The position numbers and the translations under genes were made by a program. Below the pieces are notes generated by a model, which saw nothing but the letters and a program-made list of their open reading frames with translations, was not told where the DNA came from and did no database searches. Shown in pieces: positions 9,932 through 17,609 of a stretch of 64,000 nucleotides of DNA; positions within the stretch are counted from its first letter, which is position 1; the number at the start of each line of letters is the position of its first letter. The DNA is taken from assembly GCA_041401985.1 (NCBI GenBank), contig JAWKTE010000010.1:1-64000 (forward strand), written 5' to 3'. This DNA is from JACKHA01 sp041401985 (lineage in GTDB: Bacteria > Planctomycetota > Phycisphaerae > Phycisphaerales > UBA1924).

Positions 9932-10735
9932 ATGCCCCTGCTCGAAACCACAGGCCTGCGGAAGTCCTACGCCGGTCGCACCGTCGTGGACGGCGTGTCG
10001 TTCCGCGTGGAAGAGGCCGAGATCGTCGGGCTGCTCGGGCGGAACGGGGCGGGCAAGACCACCTCGTTCCGCATGACGATCGGCATGATCGACGCCGACG
10101 ACGGCCAGGTCGCGTTCAACGACGAGGACGTGGCGGATCTGGCGATGTACCAGCGGGCCCGCCTGGGCATGGGGTATCTGTCGCAGGAGCCGTCGGTGTT
10201 CCAGCGCCTCACGTGCGAGCAGAACCTGCTGGCGATCCTGGAGACCCAGCCGCTGTCGCGCGAGGATCGAAAGAAGCGTGCGACCGAACTGCTTGAGCGC
10301 TTCGGCCTGACGCACAAGGCCCGGCACGCGGCCCGCACCTGCTCCGGCGGCGAGCGGCGCAAACTGGAGATCGCGCGGGCGCTGGTCACCGAGCCGCGAT
10401 TGATTCTGATGGACGAGCCGTTCAGCGGCGTCGACCCGATCGCGGTCGAGGACCTGCAGAAGCAGATCCGCGAACTGGCCGACACGGGCATCGCGTTCCT
10501 GATCACCGACCACAACGTGCAGCAGACGCTGCGGGTGTGCGACCGGGCCTACATCATCGACTCGGGCAAGGTCTTCGCCGAGGGCACGCCAAAGGGCCTG
10601 ATCAACGACGAGATGGTCCGCCGGGTGTACCTGGGCTCGCTGTTCCGGGGTGATGAGTTCGACGAGCCGCTGGGGGGCGTGGAGGCCAAGCGTCCGCGCC
10701 GGCGCGGGCGCAACGAGCGGGGGGACGCGGCATGA
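9932..10735 (+). CDS. lptB: LPS export ATP-binding protein LptB
   Basis: 267 residues, an ABC ATPase of the LptB type, the cytoplasmic motor that drives lipopolysaccharide from the inner membrane through LptFGC. Visible are Walker A GRNGAGKTT, Q-loop GYLSQEPSVFQRLTCEQNLL, signature CSGGERRKLEIARAL, Walker B LILMDEPFSGVDP and the H-loop ITDHNV. YIIDSGKVFAEGTP and VRRVYLGSLF are LptB-specific. A basic tail of about 25 residues (KRPRRRGRNERGD) is extra. It overlaps the next gene by ATGA. LptB implies an LPS-bearing outer membrane. Confidence 0.93.
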   Translation: MPLLETTGLRKSYAGRTVVDGVSFRVEEAEIVGLLGRNGAGKTTSFRMTIGMIDADDGQVAFNDEDVADLAMYQRARLGMGYLSQEPSVFQRLTCEQNLLAILETQPLSREDRKKRATELLERFGLTHKARHAARTCSGGERRKLEIARALVTEPRLILMDEPFSGVDPIAVEDLQKQIRELADTGIAFLITDHNVQQTLRVCDRAYIIDSGKVFAEGTPKGLINDEMVRRVYLGSLFRGDEFDEPLGGVEAKRPRRRGRNERGDAA

Positions 10736-11262
10736 GGCGTTCGCGCGGGCAACGGAGTGCGATGGCCGCGGCGTGCGGCGTGCTGGGCGGGCTGTCGGCT
10801 GGGCTCGGCGGTTGCCTGGAGCGCACGATCCGGGTCACGTCGGAGCCGCCGGGCGCGATGGTGTGGCTGAACGACGTGGAGATCGGGCGGACGCCGGCCG
10901 AGGCGCGGTTCAAGTTCTACGGGACGTACGACGTGCGCCTGGAGATGGCGGGGTTCGAGCCGGTGCACGAGGGGCGGGAGGCGGCCGCGCCGTTCTATGA
11001 GTATCCGGGGCCGGACCTGATCGCCGCGGCCATCCCGGCCCGGTTCCACAACCGGATCGAGTGGCATTACGTGCTGGAGCCGGCCCAGGGGCTGGACTCG
11101 CCGGAAGCGGAGGCGGCGATCCTGGAGCGGGCGCGGGCGCTGCGGGAGCGGATGGGGCCGGGGGCCGAGGCGGAATCGCCGACGGTCGAGCCCGAATCAT
11201 CCGGGCAGGATCCTGCGCAGCCCGAGCCGGAGCCGCCGACGATTGCGCCCAGCGGCGGGTAA
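10732..11262 (+). CDS. PEGA-domain lipoprotein
   Basis: 176 residues. A basic, hydrophobic N-terminus ends in the lipobox LGGC (Cys28), so the mature protein should be lipid-anchored. Residues 32-75 are a PEGA domain: IRVTSEPPGAMVWLNDVEIG, then RTPAEARFKFYGTYDVRLEM. The C-terminus is acidic and Pro-rich. PEGA domains are small surface beta-modules of uncertain function. The start ATG overlaps the lptB stop (ATGA), so the two genes are probably one operon. Confidence 0.8.
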   Translation: MRRSRGQRSAMAAACGVLGGLSAGLGGCLERTIRVTSEPPGAMVWLNDVEIGRTPAEARFKFYGTYDVRLEMAGFEPVHEGREAAAPFYEYPGPDLIAAAIPARFHNRIEWHYVLEPAQGLDSPEAEAAILERARALRERMGPGAEAESPTVEPESSGQDPAQPEPEPPTIAPSGG

Positions 11263-11274
11263 GCGAGGCCGTCC

Positions 11275-11823
11275 ATGCGATGCCTGTTCAAGTACGCGGC
11301 GTTTGTGAGCGTGCTGAGCCTGGGGTTGTGGTGCCTGAGTCTGTTCTTCATCGTGTCGTACGTGTCGCCGGACGGCGGGGCGTGGGTCCGGCTGCACGGA
11401 GGTGTCGTTGATTGCTGGTGGGGCTCGCGCGGGGACTGGCCACAATCATTTTCTGAGTTCTCGGGGCCCCATGCACCCAAGATCGTTCCTCGAAGGCCTG
11501 AGTTTCTTTACTTGGTCGATGTTGGTTACTCGGTTCGGTCGCCCACGGCGGTTGACGGAACGTACTGGTTCACCGGCTACAGCACGAACGTGGTTCTCCC
11601 GCTCTGGCTCGTGTTTGGACCGAGCCTGTTGGTCTGTGGCGTGTGCTTCAGGCCTTGGTTCGTGCACGCTCGGGCTGGTCGGCGGCTGCGGCGCGGCGAG
11701 TGCGTGGGGTGCGGGTATGACGTTGCGTCGCTGTCGACCTGCCCTGAGTGCGGCCTGTCGGTGCGGGAATCGGGCACGCGGGTGAAGCGGGGGCGGAAAG
11801 CCGCGTCTGCGATCACGTCGTGA
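11275..11823 (+). CDS. Membrane protein with C-terminal zinc ribbon
   Basis: 182 residues, function unknown. One membrane segment is near residues 6-28 (KYAAFVSVLSLGLWCLSLFF) and another near 103-123 (VVLPLWLVFGPSLLVCGVCF). Between them is an aromatic loop (YWFTGYSTN). After a basic stretch (RAGRRLRRGEC) comes a four-Cys ribbon, CVGCGYDVASLSTCPECG. This tail design is common in planctomycete membrane proteins. It starts 12 bases after the PEGA gene and overlaps the 3' end of the minus-strand sulfotransferase gene by 11 bases. Confidence 0.65.
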   Translation: MRCLFKYAAFVSVLSLGLWCLSLFFIVSYVSPDGGAWVRLHGGVVDCWWGSRGDWPQSFSEFSGPHAPKIVPRRPEFLYLVDVGYSVRSPTAVDGTYWFTGYSTNVVLPLWLVFGPSLLVCGVCFRPWFVHARAGRRLRRGECVGCGYDVASLSTCPECGLSVRESGTRVKRGRKAASAITS

Positions 11824-12541
11824 CTCGATGGTCGGATAGTCGTGCGTACAGCGCCTCGCACTCCCGCAGCACGCCGCTGAGCCGTTCCGGCACCACCTCG
11901 TGCTTGGGTCGATACGGCGCGAAAGCGGTCGACTTCTCGACCGCCTCGTACCAATGCGGCGCCCACACGCCGTCGGTGTCGCGCGGGCCGGGCTCCCACG
12001 AGAGCATCGCGGCGTCGAACGCGATGCCCAGCCGCTCGCAGAGGGCGCCCAGGACGCCGCGGGGGTCTTCGAGGATGTCGCGCGAATCGACTACAGGCGG
12101 CGTGTGACCCGTCGTTTCACGCAGCCAGTCGAACAGGGCCACCTGCTGCGGCAGACCAAGGTCCTCGGGCGTCGGGTTCGGCAGCACCTTGATGTACGAC
12201 GTGATCATCTCCGCTGGATCGCGGACGAGCAGCGCGTTGGTGAGGCCCGCCAGCCACGCCCGGTCCACATCGGGCGTGAGGTGGTGGGCCATGTGCTTCT
12301 GGTACCAGACCGACCGCCCGCGCGGGATCGGGCCGGTGAGAAACGCGGCGACGTTGCGCCAGTCGGGCTCGTGGGCGGCGATCACGTGCTCGCGGGCCGG
12401 GTGGTCGGCGTTCGTGGCGGCAAGGTAGTGGGCGTACAGCGGCTCGTCGGTCACGAAGCAGTCCGGGCGGCTGGAGAATGAGCGCATGAGGGCCGTCGAG
12501 ATGTTCCGCGGGCCGGACCACATGGCGATGCGTTGGGGCAT
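11813..12541 (-). CDS. Sulfotransferase-like protein
   Basis: 242 residues. The N-terminus MPQRIAMWSGPRNISTALMR, with SGPRNIST as the PAPS 5'-phosphosulfate loop, the YQKHMAHHL segment and NALLVRDPAEMITSYIKVLP (RDP...S 3'-phosphate site) match the sulfotransferase superfamily, in the branch often annotated branched-chain-aminotransferase-like or sulfotransferase family. The acceptor is unknown. ATG 12541 is chosen over long upstream extensions because TACCAT (12547-12552 on the complement) lies 5 bases ahead of it. Confidence 0.75.
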   Translation of the reverse strand: MPQRIAMWSGPRNISTALMRSFSSRPDCFVTDEPLYAHYLAATNADHPAREHVIAAHEPDWRNVAAFLTGPIPRGRSVWYQKHMAHHLTPDVDRAWLAGLTNALLVRDPAEMITSYIKVLPNPTPEDLGLPQQVALFDWLRETTGHTPPVVDSRDILEDPRGVLGALCERLGIAFDAAMLSWEPGPRDTDGVWAPHWYEAVEKSTAFAPYRPKHEVVPERLSGVLRECEALYARLSDHRVTT

Positions 12542-12546
12542 GGGGG

Positions 12547-12552
12547 ATGGTA
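12547..12552 (-). promoter_or_regulatory. -10 box of leaderless sulfotransferase gene
   Basis: On the minus strand TACCAT precedes ATG by 5 bases (CCCCC), without a ribosome binding site. The purine-rich array 12562-12641 lies directly upstream of it. Confidence 0.5.
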
Positions 12553-12561
12553 CTGGGGCGG

Positions 12562-12641
12562 GACAGAGAGAAGAGAAAGGAGAGAACAGAGGAGAGAGGA
12601 GAGGGAAGAGAAGAGAGGAGAGGAGAGGGAAGAGACAGGGA
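12562..12641. repeat. Purine array, type C
   Basis: About 80 bases of degenerate AGAGAAG/GGAGAGG units, purine-only over long stretches. It sits between the divergent sulfotransferase and plsY genes. Similar purine arrays are at 29986-30050 and 57030-57060. Confidence 0.75.
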
Positions 12642-12669
12642 TTCGAGACTCGATGGCGACGATCGAGTT

Positions 12670-12784
12670 GCGAGCCGGGGCGTCCCCGCCCCGGTCTTGG
12701 TTCAGCGGGCGGAGTTGGACCGGGGCGGGGACGCTCCCGGCTGGCGCGTGGGGTTGGGGACCGGGCGGGGACGCCCCGGCTCGC
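12670..12784. repeat. REP-like palindromes, three copies
   Basis: A forward copy of the GCGAGCC-CCGGGGCG element at 12670-12696 faces two inverted copies at 12718-12743 (slightly degenerate) and 12759-12784. Forward and inverted copies can pair to form a larger hairpin upstream of plsY. Confidence 0.75.
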
Positions 12785-12809
12785 GCGCTTGGGTGATGCG
12801 GGGAGTTCG

Positions 12810-12815
12810 TACACT
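12810..12815 (+). promoter_or_regulatory. -10 box of leaderless plsY
   Basis: TACACT, 6 bases before ATG 12822, no Shine-Dalgarno. Confidence 0.6.
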
Positions 12816-12821
12816 TGGGGC

Positions 12822-13520
12822 ATGAACTGGGTGCTGCTCGTGGCGATGCCGGTGGCGTTCCTGGCGGGGTCGGTCCCCTTCGGGCTGCTGATCGCACGCC
12901 GCCACGGGGTCGACATCCGCCAGCACGGCTCGAGGAACATCGGTGCGACCAACGTCCTCCGCGTGCTGGGCAAGAAGGCCGGGGCCCAGTGTTTCGCCCT
13001 CGACGTGCTCAAGGGGCTGATCCCGACGATCGCGGCCGGGGCGATCGCGGGGCTGCTCGGGCGGTTCGACATCGCGGCCGGCGATGCGCTGCTGTGGCTC
13101 GGCGTCATGGCGTGCCCGATCCTCGGGCACATGTTCTCACCGTGGGTCGGGTTCAAGGGCGGCAAGGGCGTGGCGACGGGGCTGGGGTCGCTGCTGGGCG
13201 TCTTCCCGGTGCTGACGATCGCCGGCGTCGGGGCGTTCGCGCTGTGGATTGTCGTGGTGGCGCGGTGGCGGTATGTGGGGATGGCGTCGTCGATCGCCGC
13301 GGCCAGCCTGCCGCTGTGGATCGCGGGGTCGTTCGTGGCGGCGGGGAACCTGGGCTGGCTCGGGCGGGCGTGGTACGAGGCCGGCTGGCCCTTCCTGGTG
13401 GTGGGCGTGCTGCTGGCGGGGCTGGTGGTGTTCAAGCACCGCGGGAACATCCGCCGGACGCTGGCGGGGACGGAGTCGAAGTTCGGGCAGCGGGTGGAGG
13501 TGGCGCCGGAGGCGTCTTGA
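12822..13520 (+). CDS. plsY: Glycerol-3-phosphate acyltransferase PlsY
   Basis: 232 residues, an integral membrane enzyme that moves the acyl group from acyl-phosphate to glycerol-3-phosphate, the first step of phospholipid synthesis. Conserved motifs are GSVPFGLLIARR, DIRQHGSRNIGATNVLRVLG, GHMFSPWVGFKGGKGVATGLG and VFKHRGNIRRTLAGTE. Five or more membrane segments are visible. ATG 12822 fits both the family N-terminus and the TACACT box just ahead. A long in-frame upstream extension consists of repeat sequence and is not coding. Confidence 0.93.
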   Translation: MNWVLLVAMPVAFLAGSVPFGLLIARRHGVDIRQHGSRNIGATNVLRVLGKKAGAQCFALDVLKGLIPTIAAGAIAGLLGRFDIAAGDALLWLGVMACPILGHMFSPWVGFKGGKGVATGLGSLLGVFPVLTIAGVGAFALWIVVVARWRYVGMASSIAAASLPLWIAGSFVAAGNLGWLGRAWYEAGWPFLVVGVLLAGLVVFKHRGNIRRTLAGTESKFGQRVEVAPEAS

Positions 13521-13553
13521 CCCCCCGCCCCGATCGGCCGATGATCCGTCCGC

Positions 13554-14180
13554 GTGAGCGACGCACCCGACACCTCGACTCGACCGGAATCGCCCGCGGC
13601 GATCGACCCCGAGTCGCGCCATGTCTCGCCGTACTCCACAAAGGAGAAGGTCGGTCGACTCCTGTGGGCGATGGTCCAGAGCACTCTCTTCCGCTACTCG
13701 TTCCACACGTGGTACGGGTGGCGGCGGTGGCTGGTGTGCCGCTTCGGGGCGAAACTGCACCCGAGCGTGCACCTGCGCCGGACGTGCCGCATCGAGTGCC
13801 CGTGGAACCTGACGATGGGGCGGAACACGAGCCTCGGCGACGGCACGATCGCGTACTGCCTCGGGCCGATCACGATCCACGACCGGGCGTCGATCAGCCA
13901 GCACGCCCACTTGTGCGCCGGCTCGCACGACTGGACGCGCCCGGACCTGCCGCTGACGCGCCCGCCGATCGTGATCGGGGCCGACGCGTGGATCGCGGCC
14001 GACGCGTTCGTCGGGCCGGGCGTGACGGTGGGGGACGGGGCGATCCTCGGAGCCCGCGGCTGCGCGTTCAAGGACCTGGAGCCCTGGTCGATCTACGGCG
14101 GGAACCCGGCGAAGAAGTTGCGGGAGAGGCCGAGGTTTGCCGAGGAAGCGACGGAGCGACGGGGCGACGGAGCGACGTAG
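13554..14180 (+). CDS. Hexapeptide-repeat acyltransferase (WcaF/Cap-type)
   Basis: 208 residues starting at GTG. The left-handed beta-helix is seen as repeating [LIV]GxxxxI turns (LTMGRNTSLGDGTIAYCLG, ITIHDRASISQHAHLCAG, IVIGADAWIAADAFVGPGVT, VGDGAILGARGCAFKDL) with the acetyl-CoA-site signature SHDWTRPDLPL and the ending IYGGNPAKKLRERP. Such enzymes acetylate sugars in exopolysaccharide or colanic acid clusters. The last 13 residues (EEATERRGDGAT) come from a type A octamer array that runs into the stop codon. Confidence 0.85.
   Translation: MSDAPDTSTRPESPAAIDPESRHVSPYSTKEKVGRLLWAMVQSTLFRYSFHTWYGWRRWLVCRFGAKLHPSVHLRRTCRIECPWNLTMGRNTSLGDGTIAYCLGPITIHDRASISQHAHLCAGSHDWTRPDLPLTRPPIVIGADAWIAADAFVGPGVTVGDGAILGARGCAFKDLEPWSIYGGNPAKKLRERPRFAEEATERRGDGAT
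14146..14178. repeat. Octamer array, type A (3' end of acyltransferase)
   Basis: Four units of AGCGACGG (GAGCGACG, GGGCGACG) encode the C-terminal tail of the preceding gene and end at its stop codon. Confidence 0.75.
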
Positions 14181-14271
14181 GGTGGGGGACCAGCGGCAGG
14201 CACCGGAGTTCGTGTGGAGTCCGAGCGAACTCCGATTCTGGGTATCATGGGATCGTGCTCGGAGGCCTTCG

Positions 14272-14502
14272 ATGACCCAGGTGACTGAGGCGACATTTGA
14301 TGGCGGTGTGCTGCGTCCGGACGGTCCGTTGTCGTTGCGCCCGAAAGAGCGAGTCCGCATTATCGTTCAGTCTCTCGAAGGACCTTCCGATGCGGAGCGT
14401 GCTGGTGCCCTGGCCCGACTCCGAGAGGGCGTGAAGTCAATGGGGTTCAAGTCGACCAACGGGCGATACCCGACGCGGGATGAACTCCATGAACGCCGTT
14501 GA
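14272..14502 (+). CDS. DUF104 (AF2212-like) antitoxin
   Basis: 76 residues. The N-terminus MTQVTEATFDGGVLRPDG, then PLSLRPKERVRIIV, matches the AF2212-like/DUF104 antitoxin family, which pairs with PIN toxins. The C-terminus (REGVKSMGFKSTNGRYPTRD) should bind the toxin. A TATCAT box (14243-14248) and GGAGG (14261-14265) precede the ATG, so unlike most neighbours this mRNA has a short leader. It overlaps the toxin gene. Confidence 0.8.
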   Translation: MTQVTEATFDGGVLRPDGPLSLRPKERVRIIVQSLEGPSDAERAGALARLREGVKSMGFKSTNGRYPTRDELHERR

Positions 14503-14890
14503 CACCAACGTGCTCATCGATGCCTGCGACGGGCGCGATCCGCTCAAGCAGGAGCGCGCGTTGGCCCTGGTGGGATCGCTCGATTCGTCGGTGTTGCTGT
14601 GGCAGGTTGCGTGCGAGTTCGTGGCCGCGAGCAGGAAGCTGGCGGGACAGGGGTTCACGCCGGTCGCCGCATGGAATCGCTTGGCGGAGTTCGCGGCACT
14701 CATGCCGATCGTCGCGCCGACACCCAACGCCCTCCAACTGGCGAAGGCGATCCACGTGGATCGCGGTGTCTCGTTCTGGGACTCAGTGTTGCTGGGCGCC
14801 TGTCTCGACGCGGGCGTGCGCAGGCTGCACTCGGAGGACGTGCCGGGCGGCAGGATCGAAGGTATCGAGGTCGTGAATCCGTTCGCGTGA
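14489..14890 (+). CDS. PIN-domain toxin (VapC-like)
   Basis: 133 residues. PIN nuclease hallmarks are VDTNVLIDACDGRD (first Asp), LLWQVACEFVAAS (Glu) and GVSFWDSVLLGACLDAG (Asp), which together bind the metal that cuts RNA. The C-terminus has the usual LHSEDVPGG(R)IEGIEVVNPF. The ATG at 14489 fits the family start; an ATG nine bases earlier is possible. The gene overlaps the antitoxin by 14 bases, typical of a coupled toxin-antitoxin operon. Confidence 0.88.
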   Translation: MNAVDTNVLIDACDGRDPLKQERALALVGSLDSSVLLWQVACEFVAASRKLAGQGFTPVAAWNRLAEFAALMPIVAPTPNALQLAKAIHVDRGVSFWDSVLLGACLDAGVRRLHSEDVPGGRIEGIEVVNPFA

Positions 14891-14919
14891 CGCGGTACGA
14901 AGTCGAACACGCGAAGCAA

Positions 14920-16107
14920 CTACGCGACCGCTGATGTCGCCGCAGTCGTCGCCCCCGCCCGCTCCAGCAACGGATCAAGATGCGTCAGCATCTTCTCGAC
15001 CGTCGTCGACCACTTGAAGGCCTGGGCCCGGGCCAGGCCCTTTCGGGACAGCGTTTCCGACTCGGCGTCGTCGGTCACGACGCGGGCCAACGACTCGACC
15101 AGATGGGCCAGATCGTCCTCGCGGACGAGCGCGGCCGCGTCGGCACAGACTTCGGGATGGGCGCAGCAGTCGCTCACGACCACGGGCGTGCCGAACGTCA
15201 TCGCCTCGATCGCCGGGATGCCGAACGACTCGCACACGCTCATCAGCACGAACGCGCGGCTGGTGGCCATCGCCTCCTCGACGCGGGCCTGCGGCACGCG
15301 CCCTTCCAGATCGACGGCGTCCCGCACGCCGAGCGAGGCCGCCAGCGAGCGGAGACGCTCGATCTCCGGGGCATCGCCATGTCCGAGGATGCAGTAGCGG
15401 AGGTCTTCGAGGCCGGGGCGCTTGCGGAGTTTGGCCAGGGCCCGGATCACCAGGTCCTGGCGCTTGTAGACAGAGACGTTCGAGACGGTCACGAGCGTCT
15501 TCACGCGATCGTCGATGGGCACGGGCGTGGCCGTCCGCGCCCGCTCGATCCACGACTCGGGCAGGCCGTTGTAGAACACGTCGTCGACACGCGGGCGGAT
15601 GCCGTGGTGGGCGCAGATGAGTTCGCGGAGGTAGCTGCTGGTCCAGCCATAGACCGCGGCCCCGCGCATGCCGCGCTTGTGCTCGCGCCGCTTCACGAAC
15701 GCGATGGCCCGCTCCTTCCAGCCGTTCCAGGCCTCGGGTCGGTACGGCCACGGGTCCTGGTTGTGGCTGAACACCGGCACGGGGCAGCCCGGGATGGTCT
15801 GCCCGTTGAGCATCATCACGGCCCCCGCCTTGGACTGGGCGAGCCAGCGAAGGAACTCGCCCCGCTCGTACCGCAGGCGGGCCATCCGTGGGCGGGCGGC
15901 CTCGGGAGCCCAGTGCAGGGTGCAGTTGGCGGGCAGGTCCTCGCCCTCGAACTCGTGGTGGAGCGGGTAGCCCTTGAGCAGTTCGAGGGTGATGCGCCAG
16001 GCCGGACGGGCCGCGCCGATGCCGCGGAAGAGTTCGCGTGCGACGGTGTAGCCCCCGCCGGAGCCGATGGAGAGCCCGTTGATGACCAAGTGGGGGGAGT
16101 CGGGCAC
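14920..16107 (-). CDS. Family 4-type glycosyltransferase
   Basis: 395 residues starting at GTG. The fold is GT-B: N-terminal VINGLSIGSGGGYTVARELF with a glycine-rich loop, and a C-terminal sugar-nucleotide domain with TLVTVSNVSVYKRQDLVIRA, YCILGHGDAPEIERL, LEGRVPQARVEEAMATSRAF and the E-x7-E motif ESFGIPAIEAMTFGTPVVVS. It should add a sugar to a cell-surface glycan. A GGAG about 8 bases upstream may be the ribosome site. It is divergent from ribD. Confidence 0.88.
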   Translation of the reverse strand: MPDSPHLVINGLSIGSGGGYTVARELFRGIGAARPAWRITLELLKGYPLHHEFEGEDLPANCTLHWAPEAARPRMARLRYERGEFLRWLAQSKAGAVMMLNGQTIPGCPVPVFSHNQDPWPYRPEAWNGWKERAIAFVKRREHKRGMRGAAVYGWTSSYLRELICAHHGIRPRVDDVFYNGLPESWIERARTATPVPIDDRVKTLVTVSNVSVYKRQDLVIRALAKLRKRPGLEDLRYCILGHGDAPEIERLRSLAASLGVRDAVDLEGRVPQARVEEAMATSRAFVLMSVCESFGIPAIEAMTFGTPVVVSDCCAHPEVCADAAALVREDDLAHLVESLARVVTDDAESETLSRKGLARAQAFKWSTTVEKMLTHLDPLLERAGATTAATSAVA

Positions 16108-16267
16108 GAACGGCTCCGGACGCGGGTGTTATCGGGGGTGCGAAGCGGGCGATCCGTGTCGCGCCATGCCGCGATCGAAAGTGTGTCGGCCGGGAACGCC
16201 GCGTCCTGAAGACCCGACCGGGCGGGCGCGGATAAGCGCGACGCCCGACCGACTATCGTAGGTCAAG

Positions 16268-17380
16268 ATGGACTCCAAACGTGCCCTTGACATGGCGGGG
16301 CGGCTGGCGCTGCGCGCCGCCGGCGATGTCGAGCCGAGCCCGCTGGTGGGGTGCGTGATCGCCCGCGGCGACCTGGTGCTGGGGCTCGGGCACTACCGGC
16401 GCTGGGGCGGGCCGCACGCGGAAGTCGAGGCCCTGGCCGACTGCCGGCGACGCGGACACGACCCGCGTGGGGCGACGTGCTTCGTGACGCTGGAGCCATG
16501 CAAGCACACGGGCAAGACCCCGCCGTGTACCGGGGCGCTGCTCGAGGCGGGCGTGGCGAGGGTTGTGTACGCGCGGCGCGATCCCGGCGAGGACTCCGGT
16601 GGCGGGGCCGAGGTGCTGCGGGCCGCGGGTGTTGAGGTTGATCGCTGCACCGACAGCGGGCTGGCGATGGCGGTTGGTGAGGCGTTCGCCAAGCGAGTCA
16701 TCACCGGCCTGCCGTGGGTCGTGGCCAAGTGGGCCCAGACGATGGACGGTCGCCTGGCGACGCGGGCGGGGCACAGCAAGTGGATCTCGGGAGAGGCGTC
16801 GCGCCGCCGGGTGCACCGCCTGCGGGCTCGTGTCGATGCGATCATCACGGGGCTGGGGACGGTCGTGGCCGATGATCCGATGCTGACGGCCCGAGGCGCG
16901 CGGCGCGTGCGCCGCACCGCGGCCCGGGTCGTCATCGACGCGGGGCTGGACATCCCGCTGTCGTCGCGCCTCGTTCAGACGGCGAAGCAGACCCCAACGA
17001 TCGTGCTGTGCGCCCGCGAGATGGCCGCGGCCCCGATCAGCGCGGGCGCGCGGGCCGCGTTGCACGAGGCAGGCGTGAAGGTCGTCGGCGTCGGAAGCGT
17101 GCCGGGCGGGCCGCCGGGACGGCTGGACCTGGCGGATGCGCTGCGGGTGCTGCGGAGCCAGCACGGCGTCTCGACCGCGATGGTCGAGGCCGGGCCGGGG
17201 TTGCTGGGAGCGATGATCGAGGCGGACCTCGTTGATGAAGCGGTGGTCTACGTCGCGCCGCTGCTGCTGGGCGACGAGATGGCCCGGGCGGTCGTGCGCG
17301 GGCGGGTGGTCGACTCGCTGACGGCCGGCAAGCGGTGGCGCTGCTGCGCATGCGCCGGTGCGAGCAGGACGTGGAGTTGA
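16268..17380 (+). CDS. ribD: Riboflavin biosynthesis deaminase/reductase RibD, C-terminus frameshifted
   Basis: A bifunctional pyrimidine deaminase/reductase. The deaminase has GGPHAEVEAL and the zinc site PCKHTGKTPPC; the reductase has KWAQTMDGRLATRAGHSKWI, SGEASRRRVHRLR, ITGLGTVVADDP and MVEAGPGLLGAMIEADLVDE. As written it ends abnormally in CCACAGASRTWS (stop 17380). Adding one base after 17340 restores a family-like end (RLLRMRRCEQDVELTYRRAG) that would stop at 17448. The damage touches about 18 residues outside the active sites, so it may be a sequence error. A TATCGT box lies 8 bases before the ATG. Confidence 0.88.
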   Translation: MDSKRALDMAGRLALRAAGDVEPSPLVGCVIARGDLVLGLGHYRRWGGPHAEVEALADCRRRGHDPRGATCFVTLEPCKHTGKTPPCTGALLEAGVARVVYARRDPGEDSGGGAEVLRAAGVEVDRCTDSGLAMAVGEAFAKRVITGLPWVVAKWAQTMDGRLATRAGHSKWISGEASRRRVHRLRARVDAIITGLGTVVADDPMLTARGARRVRRTAARVVIDAGLDIPLSSRLVQTAKQTPTIVLCAREMAAAPISAGARAALHEAGVKVVGVGSVPGGPPGRLDLADALRVLRSQHGVSTAMVEAGPGLLGAMIEADLVDEAVVYVAPLLLGDEMARAVVRGRVVDSLTAGKRWRCCACAGASRTWS

Positions 17381-17408
17381 CGTATCGGCGGGCGGGGAGG
17401 TGGAAATG

Positions 17409-17592
17409 GAAGGGGCGGGGGGGGCAGAGGGGCAAAGGGGCAGAGTGAGGCTGGGAACCAACGGATCGGCCATGGGCGTCCATCGCCGCGAGTGCCCGAT
17501 CCCAACACTCGCCTCCGCATACCCCGGTCGCCCCCGCGTCGTTCGCGGCTCCACCCTTCGTCCCTTCGCCCCTCCGCCCCTTCCACTTCCCC
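17409..17592. repeat. Inverted pair of octamer arrays, type B
   Basis: The left arm (17409-17448) is built of GGGGCAGA/GGGGCAAA units. After about 105 bases the right arm (17556-17592) carries the reverse complement (CTTCGCCCCTCCGCCCC). The second arm ends just before the moxR promoter. The same design lies inside uvrB at 27541-27650. Confidence 0.75.
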
Positions 17593-17596
17593 TCAC

Positions 17597-17602
17597 TACA
17601 CT
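17597..17602 (+). promoter_or_regulatory. -10 box of moxR-like gene
   Basis: TACACT, 7 bases before ATG 17610; same context as lptB. Confidence 0.6.
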
Positions 17603-17609
17603 CCGCCCG

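Noticed and set aside
12562..12641. Purine-only stretch as foreign (eukaryotic) contamination or a sequencing adaptor.
   Set aside because: Similar stretches recur at two more sites embedded between ordinary genes, and one is fused to a type A array, so it belongs to the genome.
12486..12821. N-terminal extension of plsY by over 100 codons.
   Set aside because: The extension translates repeats; the leaderless promoter and family N-terminus place the start at 12822.
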